From positions 1 through 5,654 of the forward strand of contig JACDAU010000019.1 of NCBI GenBank assembly GCA_013695265.1: a stretch of DNA of 5,654 nucleotides, given 5' to 3'. The translations under genes and the position numbers were made by a program. The notes beneath the pieces were generated by a model, which saw only the letters and a program-made list of their open reading frames with translations, was not told the DNA's origin and ran no database searches. Positions 1 to 5,549 of this stretch are shown here, piece by piece. Source of the DNA: Chloroflexia bacterium (lineage in GTDB: Bacteria; Chloroflexota; Chloroflexia; Thermobaculales; Thermobaculaceae). Position 1 is the first letter of the stretch; each line of letters begins with the position of its first letter.

Positions 1-691
1 TGAGGGCGACCGGGCGGGCGTCGGTTTTGCCCATTACCAGCTCGGAGGCCGCGGCGAGCTCGTCGGCCACAGCGATGATTGAGGCGGCCATCTCGCGGCC
101 CCACTGGTCCGGCTCTCCCCGGTAGTCGGCAAGGGGCGACATTCCGGAGACGCCGATCGCGACGTTCGTGATCCCCCACCGCCACGCCCGCCCAAACGAA
201 TCGGTGATGATGACCGCGAGGTCCACGCCCGTGCTCTCCCGGATGCGCTCGCGGAGGGCGCGGGCGGAGGCGTCGGGATCCTCGGGCAGGAGACAGACAG
301 TGTCCTCGCCAGGAACGTTTGAAGCATCCACGCCGGCGTTCGCGCACACGAAGCCATGGTGGGTCTGGGTGATGAGGATGCCCCGGTCCATCCGCACGAT
401 GCGCGTGCTCTCCCGTAGCACGACCTCGACGTGGCGGGGATCCTTGCCGCTGCTCTGCGCGAAGCGGGTGGCGAGGTCGGAGGGCGTAATATCCTTCAGG
501 TCCACGATGCATCCCTCGGCCTTGCTGACGACTTTGTGGGTGACGACGAGGACATCGCCGGGTTGCAGTTGCAGTTCGGCAGCGCCGCAGGCGTCAAGGA
601 TGAGCGCGGCGAGGTCGTCGCCTGTGCGAAGTTCGGGGATGCCGGGGACGGGGATGATGTTTACGGCGCCCGTGTGGTCTGTACCCATCAT
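1..691 (-). CDS. cofE: Coenzyme F420-0:L-glutamate ligase, C-terminus cut by the window edge
   Basis: This GTP-dependent ligase adds L-glutamate to F420-0 to build the F420 tail in the cytoplasm. I translated 230 codons; the frame has no stop and runs off the left edge. Family blocks are clear: GDVLVVTHKVVSKAEG (residues 45-60), KDPRHVEVVLRES (83-95), HHGFVCANAGVDASNV (111-126), LLPEDPDASA (134-143), VIITDSFGRAWR (160-171), a PLADYRGEPDQWG stretch (186-198) and ADELAAASELVMGK (209-222). The last is normally near the end of single-domain CofE of about 250 residues, so probably about 20 residues are missing. Whether a nitroreductase-like domain follows, as in mycobacterial FbiB, cannot be seen. 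Two adjacent ATG codons (691 and 688) are possible starts. I chose 691 because it gives an ATGA overlap with the cofC stop, as at the other junctions. No good Shine-Dalgarno is visible, so translation is probably coupled to cofC. FGRAWR has Ala where FGRPWR is common, a minor change. Confidence 0.93.
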   Translation of the reverse strand, partial: MMGTDHTGAVNIIPVPGIPELRTGDDLAALILDACGAAELQLQPGDVLVVTHKVVSKAEGCIVDLKDITPSDLATRFAQSSGKDPRHVEVVLRESTRIVRMDRGILITQTHHGFVCANAGVDASNVPGEDTVCLLPEDPDASARALRERIRESTGVDLAVIITDSFGRAWRWGITNVAIGVSGMSPLADYRGEPDQWGREMAASIIAVADELAAASELVMGKTDARPVAL

Positions 692-1338
692 TCGCGGCAC
701 GCCGCTTCCAGCGCCCGCTTCAGCGGCGCCCTGAACTCGGTGTGCTCGGGGGAGTCGCGGATCTCGTCCAGATCGGTGGGCCGGTCGAGGTCGTACCCGG
801 TGCCCACCGAACGGTAGATCTCAAGGGGGACGCCATGTTCCCTGGCGGTCTCCACATAGCGCAGGAAGCTTTCCGCGCCGAACAGGAACGGCAGCACGAT
901 GGGAGAGTTCAGATAGAGGGCGTTCGTGCCGGTATCAGAGCGGGCAGGGGCTATGACGCACGCGTTCGCTCGCTGCGCGCATGCAACCATCTCGGCGACC
1001 TCATTGGCGGTGAGGAGCAGCAGGTCTCCAAAGACGATGAGGCAGGCGTGTGCGCCATCGCGAACGGCGACGTCGGTAGCGAGGCGCAGTGCCACGTTGA
1101 GGTCGTGTCCGTCGTCGCGCACGGGGATGGCGCCGCGCTCGCGGGCGCGCTCGGCGACACGGTCGTCGGGGGTGACGACATACACGGTGTGGACGGCGTC
1201 GGAGTGGTCGAGGGCGCGGAGCACGCCGCCGAGCATGCACAGCGTCACTTCCTCGCGCTCCGAGGGAGTGAGCACGGCGCTCAATCGGCCCTTCGCGTCA
1301 GAGAGCCGCTTTACCGGGACGATCGCGGCGATGCTCAT
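688..1338 (-). CDS. cofC: Phospholactate/phosphoenolpyruvate guanylyltransferase of F420 synthesis
   Basis: CofC couples GTP to a small phospho-acid (2-phospholactate in methanogens, PEP in mycobacteria, 3-phosphoglycerate in some bacteria) to give the activated donor used by CofD. The 216-residue product has the usual length for a single-domain CofC. It begins with the nucleotidyltransferase loop IVPVKRLSDAKGRLS (residues 6-20), then DLNVAL (79-84), a GDLLLLT segment (104-110) in the place of the usual metal-binding DLP motif, DTGTNALYL (135-143), FGAESFLRYVETA (153-165) and DLDRPTDLDEI (183-193). The frame is open upstream inside cofD, but ATG at 1338 is chosen because homology begins exactly there, it overlaps the cofD stop as ATGA, and a GGGAG ribosome site lies 8 bases upstream (1351-1347). 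Which phospho-acid it uses cannot be read from the sequence. Leu replaces the Pro usual after the DL pair, which is mildly atypical. Confidence 0.92.
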   Translation of the reverse strand: MSIAAIVPVKRLSDAKGRLSAVLTPSEREEVTLCMLGGVLRALDHSDAVHTVYVVTPDDRVAERARERGAIPVRDDGHDLNVALRLATDVAVRDGAHACLIVFGDLLLLTANEVAEMVACAQRANACVIAPARSDTGTNALYLNSPIVLPFLFGAESFLRYVETAREHGVPLEIYRSVGTGYDLDRPTDLDEIRDSPEHTEFRAPLKRALEAACRE

Positions 1339-2279
1339 CGGGCGTTCTCCCGCAGGGATGCGGCGAACCCGAGGACCGCGCCCGCGAGTGTCTGGCGGTC
1401 GGCGTCGTTGCGCATCACGGTCGGGGTGACGAGCACCTCCATGCCAAGCGAACGGATCGGGGCAGCGAGCGCTGCATCGGCCTCGTCGATGACCAGACCC
1501 TGAACGAGGCCCGCGTACAGTTCCGCGATGCCGTGGGCGGAGACCTCGTGCCCGAGGGACTCCAGCATGCGGTCCGCCGGTCCGCGCAGTGCGGAGCCCG
1601 CAACGATAGGGCTCACGGCGACCTTCGGCGCGGCGCTGGCGCGGAGCGCGTCGAGCATGCCCGGCACGGCGAGGATGGGTCGGATACTGACGATGGGGTT
1701 CGATGGACAGAAGACGATTGCCTCTGCCGCGGCGAGCGCGGCGAGCACCGGCTTGGTCGGCCGGGCAGCCTCGATATCGCGGTAGCGCACGTCGGTAACG
1801 GTGGGCTCGTGATGTTGCCGGACGAAGTACTCCTGGAAGTCGAGCTCGCCGTCGACGGTTTGAATCATCGTGGCAACGGGCTGGTCGCACATTGGCAGAA
1901 GCGCGGGCGCGACTCCGACGCCGACGCAGAGGGCGCGGGTGGCTTCGGTTAGAGTATGGCCCTCCGCGAGCATCCGGGTGCGAAGGATGTCCGTGGCGAA
2001 GTCCTTGTCGCCGATCTGGAACCACGTGTCCTCGCCGTAGGCGCGGAGCATTTCGAGGGCAAAGAACGAGTCGCCCGCGACGCCCCAGCCGGTGGCGGGG
2101 TTCGCGATGCCCGCGAGGGTGTACATGACGGTGTCAAGGTCGGGGCAGACCCGGAGGCCGTAGATCTCGAAGTCGTCCGCGGTGTTGACGACGACGGAGA
2201 GATCCTCGGGCGCGAGACACCCGGCGAGGCCGTGGGCGAGCTTCGCGCCGCCGACGCCGCCAGCAAGGGTTGCGATCAC
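1335..2279 (-). CDS. cofD: 2-phospho-L-lactate transferase (CofD/FbiA family)
   Basis: CofD transfers the phospho-acid moiety from the CofC product onto the deazaflavin Fo, giving F420-0 or dehydro-F420-0. The 314-residue protein matches the family's usual length. Visible blocks are the N-terminal nucleotide loop LAGGVGGAKLAHGL (residues 5-18), VVNTADDFEIYGLRVCPDLD (30-49), TGWGVAGDS (63-71), IGDKDFATDILRT (89-101), LPMCDQPVATMIQT (128-141), LDFQEYFVRQHHEP (146-159), CPSNPIVSIRPIL (191-203) and VSPIVAGSALRGPADRM (222-238). The start is GTG at 2279, directly before the family's MIATLAGGVGG opening. A strong TAAGGAGG ribosome site (2297-2290) lies 10 bases upstream and includes the stop codon of the preceding oxidoreductase gene, which suggests coupled translation. 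R232 occupies a place where Lys is common (LKGPAD), a conservative change. The assignment is firm; the exact substrate depends on CofC. Confidence 0.96.
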   Translation of the reverse strand: MIATLAGGVGGAKLAHGLAGCLAPEDLSVVVNTADDFEIYGLRVCPDLDTVMYTLAGIANPATGWGVAGDSFFALEMLRAYGEDTWFQIGDKDFATDILRTRMLAEGHTLTEATRALCVGVGVAPALLPMCDQPVATMIQTVDGELDFQEYFVRQHHEPTVTDVRYRDIEAARPTKPVLAALAAAEAIVFCPSNPIVSIRPILAVPGMLDALRASAAPKVAVSPIVAGSALRGPADRMLESLGHEVSAHGIAELYAGLVQGLVIDEADAALAAPIRSLGMEVLVTPTVMRNDADRQTLAGAVLGFAASLRENAR

Positions 2280-2289
2280 CGTCCTGCCG

Positions 2290-2297
2290 CCTCCTTA
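2290..2297 (-). promoter_or_regulatory. Strong ribosome binding site of cofD overlapping the upstream stop codon
   Basis: Read on the minus strand the bases are TAAGGAGG. The TAA is the stop of the PPOX oxidoreductase gene and the same bases begin the anti-16S match. Ten bases separate it from the GTG start of cofD. It supports that start and implies that ribosomes finishing the first gene can pass directly to cofD. Confidence 0.8.
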
Positions 2298-2693
2298 GAA
2301 GCCGTGGGCGCTGACGCGCTCGATGCGCAGGCGTATCGTGACGCGCTCCTGCTGCTGGAACTGATCGCGGCTCATCTGTTCGCCCTGTTCGGGGCCGTGA
2401 TACCGAATCGCGAGGCGCCGAATGTCTGCCTGGGCGGTTTCCTGGTCGTCAACGAGCGCGCAGGTGCCTGTGAGGGTGAGGTAGCGGTAGCCGTCCTCCA
2501 GGCAAAAGGAGGAGCGCGGGTCGCGGCGCAGGTTGCGGTCCTTCACTCTGCCGCGCGCCGTGTTCATCATGATTTCGTCGCCCTGCAACTCGTACCAGAG
2601 CACGGTCTGTTGTGGGCTGCCGTCGGGGTTGATGGTGGCGACGGCGGCGAAGCGCACTTCGTCGAGAAAGGCGCGGACGGTTTGATCGAGCAC
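2295..2693 (-). CDS. PPOX-class F420-dependent oxidoreductase, split beta-barrel
   Basis: This is a small soluble protein of the pyridoxamine-5'-phosphate-oxidase-like split-barrel superfamily, in the branch that uses F420H2 as hydride donor (FDOR-B type). The 132-residue length is typical. Seen in the sequence: FAAVATINPDGSPQQTVLWY (residues 15-34), the first barrel strands of the fold, then NTARGRVKDRNLRRDPR (44-60), the basic TARGR..K.RNL.RDPR block typical of F420-binding members, and YLTLTGTCALVDD (71-83). The substrate is unknown; relatives reduce quinones, biliverdin or unsaturated lactones, and many have no assigned role. It is the first gene before cofD, so it is probably co-expressed with the pathway that supplies its cofactor. 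The start is GTG at 2693, supported by an AAAGGAG site (2710-2704) 10 bases upstream. A heme- or FMN-using relative is less likely given the F420-type block and context. Confidence 0.88.
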   Translation of the reverse strand: MLDQTVRAFLDEVRFAAVATINPDGSPQQTVLWYELQGDEIMMNTARGRVKDRNLRRDPRSSFCLEDGYRYLTLTGTCALVDDQETAQADIRRLAIRYHGPEQGEQMSRDQFQQQERVTIRLRIERVSAHGF

Positions 2694-2703
2694 GAGGGTG
2701 AGG

Positions 2704-2710
2704 CTCCTTT
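2704..2710 (-). promoter_or_regulatory. Ribosome binding site of the PPOX oxidoreductase gene
   Basis: The minus-strand bases AAAGGAG end 10 bases before the GTG at 2693. They support that unusual start codon over any other in the frame. Confidence 0.7.
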
Positions 2711-2721
2711 CCTGTACGGCT

Positions 2722-2730
2722 ACTGTAGCA
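2722..2730 (-). promoter_or_regulatory. Possible extended -10 promoter for the PPOX-cofDCE operon
   Basis: On the minus strand TGCTACAGT fits the extended -10 pattern TGnTATAAT, with four of six hexamer bases plus the TG. It would start RNA near position 2715, giving a leader of about 20 bases that carries the ribosome site. No TTGACA-like hexamer is found 16-18 bases upstream; that place is taken by one copy of a repeat (2743-2759). An extended -10 can work without a -35. This is a motif match only. Confidence 0.4.
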
Positions 2731-2739
2731 CAAAGGGCC

Positions 2740-2761
2740 GGACAGGCACGGAGACCTGCCC
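2740..2761. repeat. Repeat copy 1, hairpin-forming (direct repeat with 2902-2918)
   Basis: The core CAGGCACGGAGACCTGC (2743-2759) recurs at 2902-2918 with a single change, 16 of 17 bases identical. In this copy the core sits in an inverted repeat: arms of 7 bases (2740-2746 and 2755-2761) around an 8-base loop. In RNA from the minus strand all seven pairs can form, one of them a G-U. The copy occupies the -35 region of the possible promoter at 2722-2730. Confidence 0.6.
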
Positions 2762-2786
2762 AAGCGCATCACCTTAAGGCATTCGT

Positions 2787-2807
2787 CGGCCAATCATTGA
2801 CTGGCCG
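2787..2807. repeat. 21-base near-perfect palindrome in the spacer
   Basis: The arms CGGCCA (2787-2792) and TGGCCG (2802-2807) enclose TCA/TGA, which also pair, around a central T at 2797. Nine of ten position pairs are complementary; only A2793 against C2801 fails. It lies about 60 bases upstream of the possible -10 of the F420 operon. Such symmetry fits a dimeric regulator's binding site, or a hairpin at the end of the upstream transcript, but no T-run follows on the minus strand. Confidence 0.5.
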
Positions 2808-2834
2808 GTCTCACGGCATGATCGAGGGTTGGAT

Positions 2835-2864
2835 ACCGGACTCTTGAGCGGATCAAGTACCGGT
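2835..2864. repeat. Imperfect 30-base inverted repeat
   Basis: ACCGG (2835-2839) pairs with CCGGT (2860-2864). Inside, CTTGA (2843-2847) pairs with TCAAG (2853-2857) around the loop GCGGA. The two stems are separated by a small internal loop of three and two bases. No T-rich tail follows on either strand, so a classical terminator is not supported. Its role is unknown. Confidence 0.35.
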
Positions 2865-2901
2865 TCTGGGTTGTCCCCCGTGCTCAATCGATGCGAATAG
2901 G

Positions 2902-2918
2902 CAGGCACGGAGATCTGC
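2902..2918. repeat. Repeat copy 2, decayed hairpin
   Basis: CAGGCACGGAGATCTGC differs from copy 1 at one base (T for C at 2914). The flanking arms pair less well here than in copy 1, needing a bulge, so it looks like a diverged copy. It lies about 40 bases after the stop of the PIP-synthase-like gene. Confidence 0.55.
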
Positions 2919-2958
2919 GCCCTACGGGATGGGTTGCCACCGCCACGCAGTGCGGTCG

Positions 2959-3540
2959 CTACGAGGAGCCGGGGGCGCGGTAGACGTGGTAGACGCGCTG
3001 GGCGGCGGTGAGGTTCGTGCCGATGGCGAGGATCCAGAGCGCGAGCACGGGCTGCCGGATAATGAGCAGCGCGCCGAGGATGACCACGCGCTCAGTGCGC
3101 GCGAACAGCCCGGTCTCGTTCCTGACACCGAGCGCCTCGGAGCGCGCGCGAGTGTAGCTGATCATGATCGAGCCGACGAACGTGATGTACGTGAGCATCG
3201 CGGCGGTGTCGTTCCCAGTCTGCAGGAAATGCCACAATAGCCCGAGGAGCAGCACCGCCTCGGAGTAGCGGTCGAGGGTGGAATCGAGGAAGCTGCCAAA
3301 GCGGGTGACCTTGTTGCCGGCACGGGCGATTGCGCCGTCGAGCATGTCGAAACTGCCCGCGAGCCAGACGCAGATTCCCCCGGTGGTGTAGTAGCCGCCG
3401 GCGAGTACGAGCGCGACGAGCGCGTTCAGGAACAGGCCGGTGACGGTAACCGCGTTCGGCGAAATGCCCGTGCGGTACAGAACCTTGCCGAGGCGCAGGG
3501 TGTAGCCTCGGATCAGGGGTCCGAAGATGCTGCTAAGCAC
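2959..3540 (-). CDS. CDP-alcohol phosphatidyltransferase, PIP-synthase-like
   Basis: This membrane enzyme moves a phosphatidyl group from CDP-diacylglycerol to an alcohol. The family signature is complete: D65, D68, G69, A72, R73, G82, D86 and D90 in the order DxxDGxxAR...G...D...D, which binds the metals and the CDP moiety. About six hydrophobic segments are visible (roughly residues 33-51, 52-64, 92-107, 113-129, 151-163 and 164-178). SYTRARSEALG (128-138) and LFARTERVVILG (145-156) closely resemble the SYIKARAEASG and FIERPERLII blocks of mycobacterial PgsA1, whose basic residues hold inositol phosphate. Hence PIP synthase is the best call, with another polar head group possible. The length of 193 residues fits. 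The start is GTG at 3540, overlapping the end of the glycosyltransferase gene by 8 bases; the ribosome site is weak (GGAAAG). PIP synthase makes the phosphatidylinositol that a PimA-like enzyme would glycosylate, which agrees with its neighbour. Confidence 0.85.
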   Translation of the reverse strand: MLSSIFGPLIRGYTLRLGKVLYRTGISPNAVTVTGLFLNALVALVLAGGYYTTGGICVWLAGSFDMLDGAIARAGNKVTRFGSFLDSTLDRYSEAVLLLGLLWHFLQTGNDTAAMLTYITFVGSIMISYTRARSEALGVRNETGLFARTERVVILGALLIIRQPVLALWILAIGTNLTAAQRVYHVYRAPGSS

Positions 3541-4717
3541 GTCCGGCTTTCCGCAGAACTACGCGCCGTTGGCTGCGGCCACCGTCACGGGAGCGCCACA
3601 CCTTGCGCTCGTACGTCTCGGTGTAGAGTTCCAGGAGGCTGGTGGCGACCTTTGGCCAGGAGTGCTCCTGCGCCTTGCTCGCGCCGTTGAATCCCATCCG
3701 GGCCCGCTTCTCACCGTCGGCGAGGAGATGGACCATCGCGATGGCGAGGGCGTGCTCGCTCTCCGGCGCGACAAGGAGTCCCTCGCGCTCGCTCGTGAGG
3801 ATGCTGGCATAGCCGGGGATGTTCCCCGCGATCACCGGCAGGCCGGCGGCCATCGCTTCGAGGAGGACGAGTCCCTGGCTCTCACCCTGGATGCTGGGGG
3901 CGACGAGGAACTGGCAGCTCCGCATGTAGCGCACGCGGTCCGCGTCGGAGACCGCGCCGACGTAGTGGACGTTGCGGGAGATGCCGTATTTGCGTACCCG
4001 CCCGCGGAACTTCGCGGGGTCGCCGTGCCCCAGGACGACGAGTCGGACATCAGGGTATGCCTGCTTCAACCAGGGTAGCGCCTTGAGCAGATACTTGAAG
4101 CCTTTGCGCTCCTCTTCGAAGCGCCCGAGAAAGAGGATGTTCGTGCGTCCATCCATCAGCTCGGGGATGGGCAGGGCCGGGGTGGTAAAGGCGCTGATGT
4201 CCACGCCGTTCGGGATGATGCGGTACTCCCCCTCGAAGTACTGTGAGGCGTACTCGCGCGCCGGCTCCGACACCGCGACCAGGCCATCGAGCCGGGTGAA
4301 GAAGCGCTGGAGCACGGGCCGCCAGTAGAAGTACTGGAAGCTGGTCTCTGAGTACGCGTGGAAGGTGCCGATGTTCACGGAGCGCGAGTAGTTGAGCACG
4401 ACGAGCGGCAGGACCGGCATCAGCGGCTCGTGGCAGTGGATGATGTCGAAATCCTTGCGCGCGAGGAGGTTCTTGATGCGGCTGCGCAGGTTCAGCGAGA
4501 AACTAAGGCGGGCAACCGAGCCGTTGACATGGAGCGGCACGACGCCGCCGACGCCGTGGAAGCCGTCTATCTCGATGTCGCCGGTCATGCCGGAGAGGGG
4601 GGCGATCACGTCCACCTCGTGGCCGATGCGCCGGTATTCCCGGCTAAGGTGCTCGATGTGCTGTTTGACCCCGCCGTGGGTGGCGAAGTCGTACGCGGAT
4701 ACGAGCGCGATCCTCAT
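3533..4717 (-). CDS. GT4 glycosyltransferase, PimA-like
   Basis: This is a retaining GT-B glycosyltransferase of family GT4, 394 residues. It resembles the phosphatidylinositol mannosyltransferase PimA, which adds mannose from GDP-mannose to phosphatidylinositol at the inner face of the membrane. Seen: the N-terminal glycine loop THGGVKQHIEHLSREYRRIG (residues 13-32), IIHCHEPLMPVLP (92-104), the catalytic-type histidine in GTFHAYSET (H120, PimA has TFH at 118), IIPNGVD (167-173), LGRFEEERKGF (197-207) with R199 and K205 at the places of the PimA phosphate-binding Arg/Lys, and the EX7E motif E279-E287 in GESQGLVLLEAMAAGLP. A basic C-terminal tail (372-394) follows the catalytic domain. The frame is open 48 codons further upstream, but ATG at 4717 is chosen because MRIALVSAYDF is the family opening and ATGA overlaps the stop of the PHP gene. 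Sugar donor and acceptor are inferred; another lipid acceptor is possible. Confidence 0.87.
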   Translation of the reverse strand: MRIALVSAYDFATHGGVKQHIEHLSREYRRIGHEVDVIAPLSGMTGDIEIDGFHGVGGVVPLHVNGSVARLSFSLNLRSRIKNLLARKDFDIIHCHEPLMPVLPLVVLNYSRSVNIGTFHAYSETSFQYFYWRPVLQRFFTRLDGLVAVSEPAREYASQYFEGEYRIIPNGVDISAFTTPALPIPELMDGRTNILFLGRFEEERKGFKYLLKALPWLKQAYPDVRLVVLGHGDPAKFRGRVRKYGISRNVHYVGAVSDADRVRYMRSCQFLVAPSIQGESQGLVLLEAMAAGLPVIAGNIPGYASILTSEREGLLVAPESEHALAIAMVHLLADGEKRARMGFNGASKAQEHSWPKVATSLLELYTETYERKVWRSRDGGRSQRRVVLRKAGRA

Positions 4718-5529
4718 CGCGCCGACCGAGCGCCGCGACGCTCGATGTAGCGGGAGATCTGCCGGGCAGGAAGCACGAAGTACGCCCGGCCCATCACCCG
4801 CGCCGCGCCGGAGGCACACTCGCGCGCGGTCCAGTAGCGTCCCTCTGCGGTAGTTCGGCATGTTTGGAGGGATGCGAGCAAGTCATCGGGACTGCGACCA
4901 AAGAACCCGGTGTACGCTGAGCCGATCAAGTGGCGCTTGTGCGCGTCGCTGCCGCCGGTTTCCGCGACGCCGTAGTGGGCGTCGTTGTGCCGCCGGGCGA
5001 GGTCCGCGCCGAGGCGGCCGGCGGGGCTGGAGTTGATAAGCTCCACGCCGAGCAGCACGCCCGCATCGCACAGCGCGCGGATCCCGGGATCGCGCAGGCT
5101 GAGGGTCATCGGGCTCATCGGGTGGGGGGCGACGCACCACCCGCCGCGCTCGGCAACGTCGTGCGCGGTCTGTTCCGGCGTACGGTACGGGAGGGGCGGC
5201 TCCTCAAGGCCGTACACGAGCAAGTGGCCACGGCGAGTGGTGACCTCCGCGCCGGGGATGATCTGAAACCGGTAGCCTCGCCGCGCGGCGAGTTCGCGGG
5301 CCTCCAGCGAGGCGCGGGTATCGTCGTGGTCGGTGATGCTGATCACGTCGAGGTTCGTGCGATACTCGACCCATTCCAGTATCTCGGGGACGGAGTTGAG
5401 GCCATCGCCGAAGGAGCTGTGCATGTGGAGGTCCGCAGCGCCCCTTGACGGGGTTGAGCGGCGGCCTCGCAGGGCGTCGTTATCCAAGGTTGTAGCGTTC
5501 CTCACCGGCCCGCGAGCACGTGTGTCCAC
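4714..5529 (-). CDS. PHP-domain metal-dependent phosphoesterase
   Basis: PHP proteins are cytoplasmic TIM-barrel-like phosphoesterases with three metals. All main ligand motifs are here: DLHMHSSFGDG (residues 33-43), ITDHDD (65-70), GAEVTTRRGHLLVYG (93-107), APHP (134-137) and GGSDAHKRHLIG (192-203). It resembles the stand-alone family containing YciV/TrpH (RNase AM), though its substrate cannot be read. After the PHP barrel (to about 225) comes a basic tail of about 45 residues with no recognised domain. It is the first gene of the operon and its TGA overlaps the ATG of the PimA-like gene. The start is uncertain. GTG at 5529 lies only about 14 bases after the predicted transcription start and has no ribosome site. 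TTG at 5487 (257 residues), with GAGGA 11 bases upstream, is an alternative and loses no conserved residue. The frame remains open to the right edge of the window. Confidence 0.88.
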   Translation of the reverse strand: MDTRARGPVRNATTLDNDALRGRRSTPSRGAADLHMHSSFGDGLNSVPEILEWVEYRTNLDVISITDHDDTRASLEARELAARRGYRFQIIPGAEVTTRRGHLLVYGLEEPPLPYRTPEQTAHDVAERGGWCVAPHPMSPMTLSLRDPGIRALCDAGVLLGVELINSSPAGRLGADLARRHNDAHYGVAETGGSDAHKRHLIGSAYTGFFGRSPDDLLASLQTCRTTAEGRYWTARECASGAARVMGRAYFVLPARQISRYIERRGARSAR

Positions 5530-5549
5530 CGAGACCAGGGCCGGAGCGC

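Larger units (their letters stand above)
2694..2958. other. Intergenic spacer between the two operons, rich in inverted repeats
   Basis: This stretch of 265 bases separates the PIP-synthase-like gene from the F420 operon. I see no credible coding frame in it; the open frame that crosses 2449-2793 on the minus strand is mostly an out-of-frame reading of the oxidoreductase gene. It holds a ribosome site and possible promoter near the oxidoreductase gene, two copies of a 17-base repeat, a 21-base near-palindrome and a 30-base inverted repeat. No hairpin followed by a T-run is seen on the minus strand, so no clear intrinsic terminator for the upstream operon can be called. Confidence 0.7.

Noticed and set aside
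742..1503. Plus-strand open frame of 253 codons opposite cofC
   Set aside because: It is antisense to cofC, with no recognisable domain and no ribosome site that I could see.
688..2025. cofC extended upstream to 445 codons
   Set aside because: The added part is an out-of-frame, arginine- and proline-rich reading of cofD. CofC homology begins at the ATG at 1338, which has a ribosome site.
1956..2777. Plus-strand open frame of 273 codons opposite cofD and the oxidoreductase gene
   Set aside because: It lies antisense to two well-recognised genes and its composition is that expected of the complementary strand of GC-rich coding DNA. No family motif is visible.
2835..2864. Intrinsic terminator for the PIP-synthase-like operon
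   Set aside because: The inverted repeat is interrupted and no T-run follows it on the minus strand.
2694..2958. Riboswitch or small RNA in the spacer
   Set aside because: There is symmetry, but no riboswitch class consensus was recognised and the probable leader of the F420 operon is only about 20 bases.
3533..4861. Glycosyltransferase extended upstream to 442 codons
   Set aside because: The extra 48 residues are an out-of-frame reading of the PHP gene. The family opening MRIALVSAYDF begins at 4717.
4358..5448. Several long plus-strand frames opposite the GT and PHP genes
   Set aside because: They mirror the codon pattern of the minus-strand genes and show no motifs.
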